A model generated the notes under the pieces. That model did no database searches, had not been told where the DNA came from, and was given only the letters and a program-made list of their open reading frames with translations. From Aquiluna sp. (GTDB taxonomy: Bacteria > Actinomycetota > Actinomycetes > Actinomycetales > Microbacteriaceae): DNA of 7,078 bases. The translations under genes were made by a program, and so were the position numbers. Every line of letters begins with the position of its first letter. The first letter of the stretch is position 1. Of this stretch, positions 1 to 5,250 are shown in pieces. The stretch covers positions 1-7,078 of the forward strand of contig JALQVB010000049.1 in assembly GCA_023260495.1 (NCBI GenBank), given 5' to 3'.

Positions 1-428
1 AAACCGTGCTTTTTGCCCTCGGCACGCAGCACCTCGATGTCTCCCGCGCCCTTGGCTCCAAATCGGAAACCCTCGCCAACCAGAACCAACTTTGGGCGAA
101 GCGGCAATAGGTGCCGCGTCACAAACTCCTGTGGACTAAGCGATGCGAGTTCGCTATCGAATACCAACTCCTGAAAGAAATCCAAACCCAGTTGCTCGAA
201 TAGCGCGCGTTTTTGGTTCGGCCCAATCACCGGAAGCGGCACGTTAGCCGGATCCAAGATGGCATTGGGGTGCCGATCAAATGCAATGACCCCAGCGGCC
301 AACATGCCATCTTCGGCGGCAGCGACCAGCTCGTGAATCAGCTGCTGGTGGCCCAAATGAATAGCTTCAAACTTCCCAATCGCAACTGCAGTATCGGGAT
401 AGTCGGCGGGCAGTGGGCAACTAATCAC
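1..428 (-). CDS. ribF: Bifunctional riboflavin kinase / FAD synthetase, N-terminal 142 codons (3' end outside window)
   Basis: RibF phosphorylates riboflavin to FMN and adenylylates FMN to FAD in the cytoplasm. Only the N-terminal nucleotidylyltransferase (FAD synthetase) part is visible; the C-terminal flavokinase domain lies beyond position 1. I translated it by hand. Residues 18-27 read GKFEAIHLGH, the HxGH nucleotide-binding motif. Residues 49-54 read AFDRHP, matching the family F-D-x-H-P. LSPQEFV is at 97-103 and LVGEGFRFGAKGAGD at 116-130, the second conserved loop. The start is GTG at 428: an in-frame TAA lies nine bases before the GTG, so no earlier start is possible, and AAGGAAG sits 4 nt upstream. 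The gene begins 8 nt inside the preceding membrane protein gene (shared GTGATTAG), implying coupled translation. Only 17 residues precede the HxGH motif block, which is short. The usual motif is G-x-F-D-G-x-H-x-G-H, so E21 and A22 are departures. Identification is firm; the activity of the FAD synthetase half is inferred. Confidence 0.93.
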   Translation of the reverse strand, partial: MISCPLPADYPDTAVAIGKFEAIHLGHQQLIHELVAAAEDGMLAAGVIAFDRHPNAILDPANVPLPVIGPNQKRALFEQLGLDFFQELVFDSELASLSPQEFVTRHLLPLRPKLVLVGEGFRFGAKGAGDIEVLRAEGKKHG

Positions 429-804
429 GAGTCTTCCTTAGCCAAATCAACCCCAAGATGGGAAGCACCAGCGGCACGTAGCCGTAACCGGCGCCAAAAC
501 CAGACCACACCGAAGGGTGGGCGAATAGCTCGGGCACCATGAAACTCAGCAGGCCAACCAGCAGGACTCCAACAAGCTCGAATCCCACGGCCAGCCAGGC
601 AATCTGGCGCCAGCGAGCACCCGAGCGAGCCAGCGAAATAGTTGCGATGATGTAGACCAAGGCGCTCAGTGCGGATAGCAGGTAGGCGAATGGAGCCTCG
701 TCAAATTTGGTCAACAGCTGAAAAGCGGCCCGGGCGCTGGCCGAAATGGCAAAAATCCCATAGACCGCGATCAGTAGGCGGCCTAGTCCCGTAGCGCGAT
801 TCAC
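421..804 (-). CDS. Small four-helix membrane protein of unknown function, 127 aa
   Basis: I do not recognise a named family. The protein is strongly hydrophobic, with four likely membrane helices at about residues 7-30, 37-59, 66-90 and 107-122. Arg/Lys-rich ends and an Arg-rich loop between helices 2 and 3 (around 60-67) put both termini and that loop in the cytoplasm. The loop before helix 4 (about 91-106) would then be outside. Its most striking stretch is VWSGFGAGYGYVPLVLP at 99-115, rich in Gly, aromatics and Pro. From memory, similar motifs occur in other actinobacterial proteins annotated only as hypothetical. The start is GTG at 804: an in-frame TAG lies 10-12 nt upstream, and AGGG is placed 7 nt before the GTG. 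It follows the 125-aa membrane protein after 19 nt, and its end overlaps ribF by 8 nt. There is no signal peptide and no catalytic motif. A partner role with the preceding membrane protein is inference from position alone. Confidence 0.85.
   Translation of the reverse strand: MNRATGLGRLLIAVYGIFAISASARAAFQLLTKFDEAPFAYLLSALSALVYIIATISLARSGARWRQIAWLAVGFELVGVLLVGLLSFMVPELFAHPSVWSGFGAGYGYVPLVLPILGLIWLRKTRD
433..439 (-). promoter_or_regulatory. Ribosome binding site of ribF, supporting its GTG start
   Basis: AAGGAAG on the minus strand lies four bases before GTG 428, inside the last codons of the 127-aa membrane protein gene. The TAA in the ribF frame overlaps this element, which confines the ribF start to this GTG. 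Confidence 0.75.
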
Positions 805-823
805 CGAATAACCCTACGCCTTC

Positions 824-1201
824 CTAGCCCGCCACCGGCGAGACACCGGTCCAAATCTGCATCATGCGGACCATCATCACGGCAATCGTCAGGCTCGCTC
901 CGCCCAAAATGACTGTGGACCATTTGGTTTTATCGGTGAGCGCCCAAGCGGCGGCAGCCAAAGGAACAAAAATCGCGACCACCAAGTATCCAAAGAATTC
1001 CAGGGTGGAGATAACCGCCCGCTCCCCCATGACAACCAGCACAATCGAGGTCAGCAGCTGAACCAACAGAGCCGCCACTACCCCGGCGGTGAGAATGATT
1101 TCAAAGTTCCCCGGTTTGCGACCAAATAGGCCCATCAGGGTCTGCAACGCACCAACTGCAACAAAAAACACCATTAGAACGGTGTAAAGAAAATCAAGCA
1201 T
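824..1201 (-). CDS. Small four-helix membrane protein of unknown function, 125 aa
   Basis: This is an unrecognised integral membrane protein. Likely helices are at residues 3-26, 33-58, 66-88 and 94-116, joined by short polar loops (GRKPGN, GERAV, DKTK). Helix 3 begins LEFFGYLVVAIFVPLAAAAW and helix 4 follows the W-S pair at 94-95 and ends in VRMMQIW. I place the start at ATG 1201 rather than an in-frame ATG at 1270. The 1201 start has AGGAG four bases upstream and overlaps the truB stop by 8 nt (ATGCTTGA). The longer form would add 23 polar residues encoded wholly within truB. No enzyme motif or cysteine pair is visible, and it does not look like a transporter of known type. It lies between truB and a second protein of the same size and topology, followed by ribF. 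The two may form a complex, but nothing in the sequence shows that directly. Confidence 0.85.
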   Translation of the reverse strand: MLDFLYTVLMVFFVAVGALQTLMGLFGRKPGNFEIILTAGVVAALLVQLLTSIVLVVMGERAVISTLEFFGYLVVAIFVPLAAAAWALTDKTKWSTVILGGASLTIAVMMVRMMQIWTGVSPVAG

Positions 1202-2051
1202 CTTGCTCCTGTGGGAATCCAACCACAATTTTCCCACGCTCATCGACGATGGCGATGAGCCGGCCTTCACATACCGCGGCGGACACCGAAGCGAACTGCT
1301 TCGATATCCGCTTGCCGTGGCCGAGGTCTGTAGCCTCCTGCCGACTCACCTCCACAGTCTCTACCAGGCTGGCCACCGCCTCCGCCAGCTCGGTGACTGT
1401 TGCCTCGGCAGGGTCCTGAAAGGCCGATGCGACATCGAAGGCTCCAATGCGAGTTCGGCGCAGGGCGGTGAGGTGCCCTCCGACACCCAGGGCCGCCCCA
1501 ATATCGCGAGCAAGGGCACGAATGTAGGTTCCGGAGGAGCAATCCACAACGACATCAAAGCTGAGGCTTCCATCCGAAGATTGCAAATCGCCGATCTGTT
1601 CGAAGCGCATGATGGTGACCTTACGAGCCGGTATTTCAACTTCGACGCCCTCGCGAACAAGCTGATGGGCTCTTTTGCCGCCGATGCTTATCGCGCTTAC
1701 CGAGGAGGGAACCTGTTCGATTTCACCGCGCAGTTTTGCAATTTCCCGATCGATTTGCTCCTGAGTGATGCCACTAGCATCGGCAGTCGAAACCACTTCC
1801 CCCTCAGCATCGTCGGTCGTAGTTGCGCTGCCGAGCTTGATGGTAGCCAGGTAGGTCTTGTCCAGACCAGATACGAACTGCATGAGCTTGGTTCCCTGGT
1901 TGACTCCAAGGATCATCAGGCCGGTGGCCATCGGATCTAAGGTGCCGGCGTGGCCCACCTTCCTGGTGCCCATCGCCTTGCGCGTGCGCGCCACCAGGTC
2001 ATGAGAGGTTATTCCAGCCGGCTTATCCAGCAGCACCAAACCAGAAGCCAC
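1194..2051 (-). CDS. truB: tRNA pseudouridine(55) synthase TruB, 285 aa
   Basis: TruB isomerises uridine 55 in the T-psi-C arm of most tRNAs to pseudouridine and also acts as a tRNA folding chaperone. The N-terminal part reads GLVLLDKPAGITSHD (residues 4-18). It continues to GHAGTLDPMATG (33-44), which contains the catalytic aspartate D39. SGLDKTY (61-67) supplies the conserved active-site tyrosine region, followed by QVPSSVSAISIGGKRAH (113-129). CSSGTYIRALARDIG (171-185) is the second hallmark motif of the TruB family. The last 60 or so residues form the C-terminal RNA-binding extension usual in actinobacterial TruB. The start is GTG at 2051, sharing one base with the rbfA stop (TAGTG), with GGAG five bases upstream. 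Length and motif order are normal. An in-frame plus-strand reading frame opposite it is a shadow. Confidence 0.97.
   Translation of the reverse strand: MASGLVLLDKPAGITSHDLVARTRKAMGTRKVGHAGTLDPMATGLMILGVNQGTKLMQFVSGLDKTYLATIKLGSATTTDDAEGEVVSTADASGITQEQIDREIAKLRGEIEQVPSSVSAISIGGKRAHQLVREGVEVEIPARKVTIMRFEQIGDLQSSDGSLSFDVVVDCSSGTYIRALARDIGAALGVGGHLTALRRTRIGAFDVASAFQDPAEATVTELAEAVASLVETVEVSRQEATDLGHGKRISKQFASVSAAVCEGRLIAIVDERGKIVVGFPQEQDA
1206..1210 (-). promoter_or_regulatory. Ribosome binding site that fixes the start of the 125-aa membrane protein
   Basis: On the minus strand AGGAG is followed by CAAG and then ATG (1201-1199). This site lies inside the last codons of truB. It decides in favour of the 125-residue form over the 148-residue form starting at 1270. 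Confidence 0.75.
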
Positions 2052-2473
2052 TATTGCTCCGGGTGCTTGTAGGGGTCCTCGTCACCAGCCGGCTTGGCAT
2101 TCTTTGCCAGCTGCTCAAGCTCGGCATCGCGGCGCTTAGCCTCGGCCAACAGCTCCGCCAGCGCACCGGCGGTCTCTGGAACCGAGTCCTCCTCGAGCTC
2201 GAGCGTCGGGGTAATCCGAACACCCAGTCGGTGGCCAATTTCGCCACGTAGCCGGCCTCGATTGCGGTCTAGAATCTCGGCACTGCGCTCTTTGTCCTCA
2301 TCCGAACCAAAGACGGTGTAGTACAGCTTGGCGTGCGAGAGGTCCGGGGTCACCCGGCAATCGGTAAAGGTGACGAATCCCAAATCGGGATCCTTCACCA
2401 CCTTGGTGAGCGCCTCGGCGGCGAGCACTTTGATGCGCTCGCCTAACCGACGTGCTCTGGCTGCGTCAACCAT
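2051..2473 (-). CDS. rbfA: 30S ribosome-binding factor RbfA, 140 aa
   Basis: RbfA binds the small ribosomal subunit and helps process and fold the 5' end region of 16S rRNA; it is a single KH-fold protein. Visible family features are ARARRLGERIKVLAAEAL at the N-terminus (5-22) and KDPDLGFVTFTDCRVTPDL (27-45), with the K-D-P and V-T-x-T-x-x-x-V-x-x-D-L pattern. SHAKLYYTVFG follows (46-56), then RGRLRGEIGHRLGVR (72-86) and TPTLELEEDSVPE (88-100). The charged C-terminal tail from about residue 108 is typical of the family. The start is ATG at 2473, overlapping the infB TAA as TAATG, with GAGGG just upstream. This is the arrangement expected for translational coupling to IF-2. RimP, which acts in the same 30S maturation pathway, is not at its usual site before nusA here. 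Confidence 0.96.
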   Translation of the reverse strand: MVDAARARRLGERIKVLAAEALTKVVKDPDLGFVTFTDCRVTPDLSHAKLYYTVFGSDEDKERSAEILDRNRGRLRGEIGHRLGVRITPTLELEEDSVPETAGALAELLAEAKRRDAELEQLAKNAKPAGDEDPYKHPEQ

Positions 2474-5073
2474 TAGACCCTCGGCTTCTCCACCATCTCG
2501 TAGGTTTCGATTACGTCATCGACCAGGATGTCGTTGAAGTCGCCCAGTCCGATACCACACTCGTAATCGGTTTTGACCTCGGTGACATCATCCTTGAAGC
2601 GCTTCAGCGAGTCGACCTTTAGGCCTTCCTTGACAACAACTCCATCGCGCAGAACGCGAGCCATTGCATTGCGCTTGATCAGGCCGCTGCGAACATAGGA
2701 ACCTGCGATGGTGCCGAACTTGGAAGACTTGAAGATCTCCCGAACCTCGGCGGTACCCATCTGCTGCTCCTCGTACTCAGGCTTGAGCATGCCCTTCAGC
2801 GAGTTCTCGATGTCCTCTAGAGCGTTGTAGATGACGCTGTAGTAGCGAATGTCGACACCCTCGCGGTCGGCGCGCTCACGAGCCTTGTTGTCTGGTCGCA
2901 CGTTGAAGCCGATGATGACGGCCGAGTCAACGGTCGCAAGGTTTACATCGGACTCGGTGATGGCACCAACTCCACGGTGGATGATGCGCAGCTGTACCGA
3001 GTCGTCAACCTCAATCTTGAGTAGCGAGTCCTCTAGGGCCTCAACAGCACCGGAGACGTCACCCTTGATAATCAGGTTCAGCGACTCAACCTTGCCCTCC
3101 TCCAGGGCCTTGGTGAAGTCTTCCAGCGACATCTTCTTGCGGGTGCGAGCCAGCAGTGCGTTGCGGTCGGCAGCCTCACGCTTTTCAGCGATCTGACGAG
3201 CCTGTCGCTCATCGTCGGCAACCACAAAGGTGTCACCGGCGCGTGGCACAGACTGTAGACCCAGCACCTGAACTGGACGCGATGGGCTCGCCTCTTCAAC
3301 CGCGGCGCCGTTCTCGTCAAACATGGCACGAACTCGGCCGTGAGATGAACCGGCAACAATGGCGTCTCCGACACGAAGCGTTCCACTCTGGATAAGAACG
3401 GTGGCTACCGAACCACGGCCCTTGTCCAGGTTGGCCTCGATGGCAACACCGCGGGCGGCGCGCTCTGGGTTGGCCCGCAGATCCAGCGAGGCATCAGCGG
3501 TCAACAGAACAGCGTCAAGCAGCTCAGTGATTCCCTTGCCCTGCAGTGCCGAAACGTTCACGAACATAACATCGCCACCGTATTCCTCGGCAACCAGGCC
3601 AAACTCGGTGAGCTGCTGGCGAATCTTGTCTGGGTTTGCACCCTCCTTGTCCACCTTGTTCACTGCCACAACGATTGGTACCTGTGCGGCCTGAGCGTGG
3701 TTCAGCGCCTCAATGGTCTGCGGCATCACGCCGTCGTCAGCTGCAACCACCAGGATGGCGATATCGGTCACCTGGGTACCACGAGCACGCATAGCGGTGA
3801 AGGCCTCGTGACCCGGGGTGTCGATGAAGGTAACTGCGCGATCGATTCCCTCGTGGGTGGTGTGCACCTGGTAGGCACCGATGTGCTGGGTGATGCCACC
3901 GGCCTCGCCAGCCACAACATTGGAGTTTCGGATGGAGTCCAGCAGCCTGGTCTTACCGTGGTCAACGTGACCCATCACGGTTACGACCGGCGGCCTTGGC
4001 TGCAGCATCTCCTCGTCCTCGTCCTCCAGCTCAGTGGAGATGTTCAGACCGAATCCCTCGTAGAGCTCGCGCTCTTCGTCCTCTGGAGAGACCACCTCGA
4101 CCTTGTAGCCAAGCTCCTCTCCAAGAATCTGGAAGGTGTCCTCATCCAGCGATGCGGTTGCGGTTGCCATCTGCCCAAGGTGGAACAGCACGGTGATTAG
4201 CTGACCGGCATTAGCGCCAATCTTGTCGGCAAAGTCCTGAATTGAAGATCCACGGCGCAAGCGGATGACGGTGTTGCCATCGCCGCGTGGCACCATTGCC
4301 CCACCTAGGCTCGGTGCTTCTCTCTGCTCAAATTCCTCGCGCTTGGTCCGCTTCGATTTGCGGGACTTGCTCTTCGAGCCACCCTTACCGAATGCGCCAG
4401 CGGTGCCGGCACCACGACCGCCGCGACCTCCAGGGCCTGGACGTCCGGCAAAGCCGCCTGGGCCACCACCTGGACGACCACCGGGGCCGCCAAAGCCGCC
4501 GCCAGGGGCACCAAAGCCGCCACCCTGCGGGCGAGCGCCGCCTGGTCTAGGAGCGCCACCGGTGCGTGGAGCACCCGCCTGCGGACGAGGTCCACCGGCA
4601 CCACCTGGGCGTCCGCCCTGTGGTCTAGGTCGACCCATGCCCTGCGATGAAGAGAACGGGTTGTTTCCTGGGCGAGCCATTGGGCGTGGAATGCCCATGC
4701 CCTGGTTGGAAGAAAATGGGTTGTTGCCCGGGCGTGGAATGCCCTGCAGCGGAGTTGGCGCAGCGGGGGCCTCAGGAGCCTTTTCCGCTGGCTTCTCGGC
4801 AGCTGGCTTCGCCACCTCCGGCTTTGCAGCAGGCTTTTCCGCCGGCTCTGCCTTAGCCTCAGCTGGCTTCTCCGCGGCCGGCTTGGCCGCCTTTGGCTTC
4901 TCCGCAGGCTTTTCCTTCTTAGGGAAGGCTGCGCGCAGCTTCGCCGCTACCGGCGGTGCGATTGTGGAGGAGCCACCTTTGACGTACTCGCCAAGTTCCT
5001 CAAGTTTTGCCAAAGCCACCTTGGTATCGATTCCAAGTTCTTTAGCGATGTCGTATACGCGTGGAAGCGCCAC
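2473..5073 (-). CDS. infB: Translation initiation factor IF-2, 866 aa
   Basis: IF-2 is the GTPase that brings formyl-Met-tRNA to the 30S subunit and drives subunit joining. Residues 1-50 form the small N-terminal IF2_N helix bundle (VYDIAKELGID). A low-complexity arm follows: Ala/Lys/Glu/Pro-rich at 51-108, two R-P-G-N-N-P-F repeats at 114-147, Gly/Pro/Arg-rich to about 230, and a basic patch near 233-246. A second IF2_N module covers about 268-325. The G domain shows GHVDHGKT (368-375), GGITQHIGA (392-400), DTPGHEAF (418-425, with the catalytic His) and NKVDK (472-476). Domains II, III and the C-terminal fMet-tRNA binding domain follow, ending in the ECGIG region. The start is GTG at 5073: TAA directly precedes it in frame, so nothing earlier is possible, and AGGAG lies 6 nt upstream. 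The full length and all G motifs are intact. Confidence 0.98.
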   Translation of the reverse strand: MALPRVYDIAKELGIDTKVALAKLEELGEYVKGGSSTIAPPVAAKLRAAFPKKEKPAEKPKAAKPAAEKPAEAKAEPAEKPAAKPEVAKPAAEKPAEKAPEAPAAPTPLQGIPRPGNNPFSSNQGMGIPRPMARPGNNPFSSSQGMGRPRPQGGRPGGAGGPRPQAGAPRTGGAPRPGGARPQGGGFGAPGGGFGGPGGRPGGGPGGFAGRPGPGGRGGRGAGTAGAFGKGGSKSKSRKSKRTKREEFEQREAPSLGGAMVPRGDGNTVIRLRRGSSIQDFADKIGANAGQLITVLFHLGQMATATASLDEDTFQILGEELGYKVEVVSPEDEERELYEGFGLNISTELEDEDEEMLQPRPPVVTVMGHVDHGKTRLLDSIRNSNVVAGEAGGITQHIGAYQVHTTHEGIDRAVTFIDTPGHEAFTAMRARGTQVTDIAILVVAADDGVMPQTIEALNHAQAAQVPIVVAVNKVDKEGANPDKIRQQLTEFGLVAEEYGGDVMFVNVSALQGKGITELLDAVLLTADASLDLRANPERAARGVAIEANLDKGRGSVATVLIQSGTLRVGDAIVAGSSHGRVRAMFDENGAAVEEASPSRPVQVLGLQSVPRAGDTFVVADDERQARQIAEKREAADRNALLARTRKKMSLEDFTKALEEGKVESLNLIIKGDVSGAVEALEDSLLKIEVDDSVQLRIIHRGVGAITESDVNLATVDSAVIIGFNVRPDNKARERADREGVDIRYYSVIYNALEDIENSLKGMLKPEYEEQQMGTAEVREIFKSSKFGTIAGSYVRSGLIKRNAMARVLRDGVVVKEGLKVDSLKRFKDDVTEVKTDYECGIGLGDFNDILVDDVIETYEMVEKPRV
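4378..4638 (-). repeat. Gly/Pro/Arg-rich low-complexity tract of IF-2
   Basis: Residues about 146-232 of IF-2 are almost entirely Gly, Pro, Arg, Ala, Gln and Phe, with recurring units such as GGFG, RPGG and PRPQ, leading into a Lys/Arg/Ser-rich patch. The segment is probably disordered and may touch RNA. The codon pattern also opens long false reading frames on the opposite strand. Confidence 0.75.
4633..4743 (-). repeat. Tandem R-P-G-N-N-P-F repeat inside the IF-2 N-terminal arm
   Basis: Two copies of RPGNNPFSSxQGMG lie 20 residues (60 nt) apart, at IF-2 residues 114-127 and 134-147. Their coordinates are 4734-4693 and 4674-4633. The protein copies differ at one position (N or S), while the DNA copies have several synonymous differences. 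The duplication is therefore not recent, or is held by selection on the protein. Such repeats occur in IF-2 of other Actinobacteria. Confidence 0.8.
4750..4923 (-). repeat. Ala/Lys/Pro/Glu repeat tract of IF-2
   Basis: IF-2 residues 51-108 are built from variants of A-K-P-A-A-E-K-P-A-E. Exact ten-residue copies lie at 63-72 and 88-97, with degenerate copies between. It is likely an extended, flexible linker between the first N-terminal helix bundle and the rest of the protein. Confidence 0.75.
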
Positions 5074-5079
5074 TTATTT

Positions 5080-5084
5080 CTCCT
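5080..5084 (-). promoter_or_regulatory. Ribosome binding site of infB, supporting its GTG start
   Basis: AGGAG on the minus strand is followed by AAATAA and then GTG at 5073. The TAA immediately before the GTG is in frame and excludes any upstream start, so the non-ATG start is secure. Confidence 0.8.
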
Positions 5085-5090
5085 GTCTGG

Positions 5091-5113
5091 GGCCAACCCA
5101 AACAGGGCAGGCC
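5091..5113 (-). promoter_or_regulatory. Imperfect hairpin in the infB leader RNA
   Basis: Reading the minus strand, GGCC-U-GCCC, loop UGUUU, GGGU-U-GGCC can fold into an eight-pair stem. It includes one G-U pair and one internal U-U mismatch. It ends 6 nt before the infB AGGAG and has no U-run after it, so it does not look like an intrinsic terminator. A role in controlling infB translation or RNA processing is possible but inferred only from position. Confidence 0.45.
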
Positions 5114-5226
5114 TTATTGCTGAGCGGGACTCATTTCGAGCTACTCATTTGATTTCACGCATCTTCTGCCTGCTACTTTCGTGGAAGCCAGTTCGTTTCA
5201 ATTGAATCAGTTTGGCTAGAGGCCAT
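5114..5226 (-). other. Series of four mini-ORFs in the infB leader (speculative)
   Basis: On the minus strand a 17-codon frame runs from ATG at 5226 to TAG at 5173 (MASSQTDSIETNWLPRK). Ten bases later comes a chain of three frames of 5, 5 and 6 codons: 5162-5145 (MREIK), 5148-5131 (MSSSK) and 5134-5114 (MSPAQQ). Each of these is linked to the next by an ATGA stop/start overlap. The first of the chain is preceded by GGCAGAAG, a weak ribosome binding site. The last TAA falls directly before the hairpin at 5113. These could be leader peptides or mere chance in a short AT-richer spacer; nothing proves translation. Confidence 0.25.
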
Positions 5227-5250
5227 TCTAGGCCCGAAGTTCGATTCTGG

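Larger units (their letters stand above)
5074..5250 (-). other. nusA-infB intergenic leader, no full gene
   Basis: These 177 nt separate the nusA stop from the infB start and form the largest gap in the window. Actinobacteria usually carry ylxR here, a gene of roughly 90 codons. The gap is too short for it, and no minus-strand frame shows its Cys-x-x-Cys-like start region. What it does hold is a 10-base palindrome TTCAATTGAA (5197-5206), a repeated AAATGAGT (5150-5143 and 5136-5129), a chain of very short reading frames (5226-5114), an imperfect hairpin (5113-5091) and the infB ribosome binding site (5084-5080). A TTGAAA on the minus strand resembles a -35 box, but no acceptable -10 follows at normal spacing, so I do not call a promoter. 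Confidence 0.7.

Noticed and set aside
213..542. A plus-strand open frame of 109 codons across the ribF/membrane gene junction
   Set aside because: Both minus-strand genes beneath it have well-placed ribosome binding sites and sensible products, so this frame is a shadow.
1199..1270. A longer, 148-residue form of the first membrane protein starting at 1270
   Set aside because: The extra 23 residues are polar and lie within truB, while ATG 1201 has AGGAG at a suitable distance and yields a typical membrane protein start.
1203..1940. A 245-codon plus-strand open frame
   Set aside because: It is fully antisense to truB, whose motifs are complete, and its translation resembles no protein family I know.
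3697..4200. A 167-codon plus-strand open frame
   Set aside because: It is antisense to the GTPase domain of IF-2, and its His/Gly/Val-rich translation mirrors the conserved G motifs on the other strand.
5091..5113. An intrinsic terminator between nusA and infB
   Set aside because: The stem is imperfect, includes a mismatch and a G-U pair, and is followed by CCAGACAGGAG rather than a run of U. Termination here would also cut off infB.
4265..5152. A 295-codon plus-strand open frame, Pro/Gly/Ala-rich
   Set aside because: It lies opposite the repetitive N-terminal arm of IF-2. Its composition is just the complement of the Gly/Pro/Ala/Lys codons, and it has no recognisable motif.
5074..5250. A decayed ylxR in the nusA-infB gap
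   Set aside because: I read all three minus-strand frames and saw no trace of the conserved Cys-containing start region or other YlxR pattern. One frame is open for about 34 codons, but it looks random.
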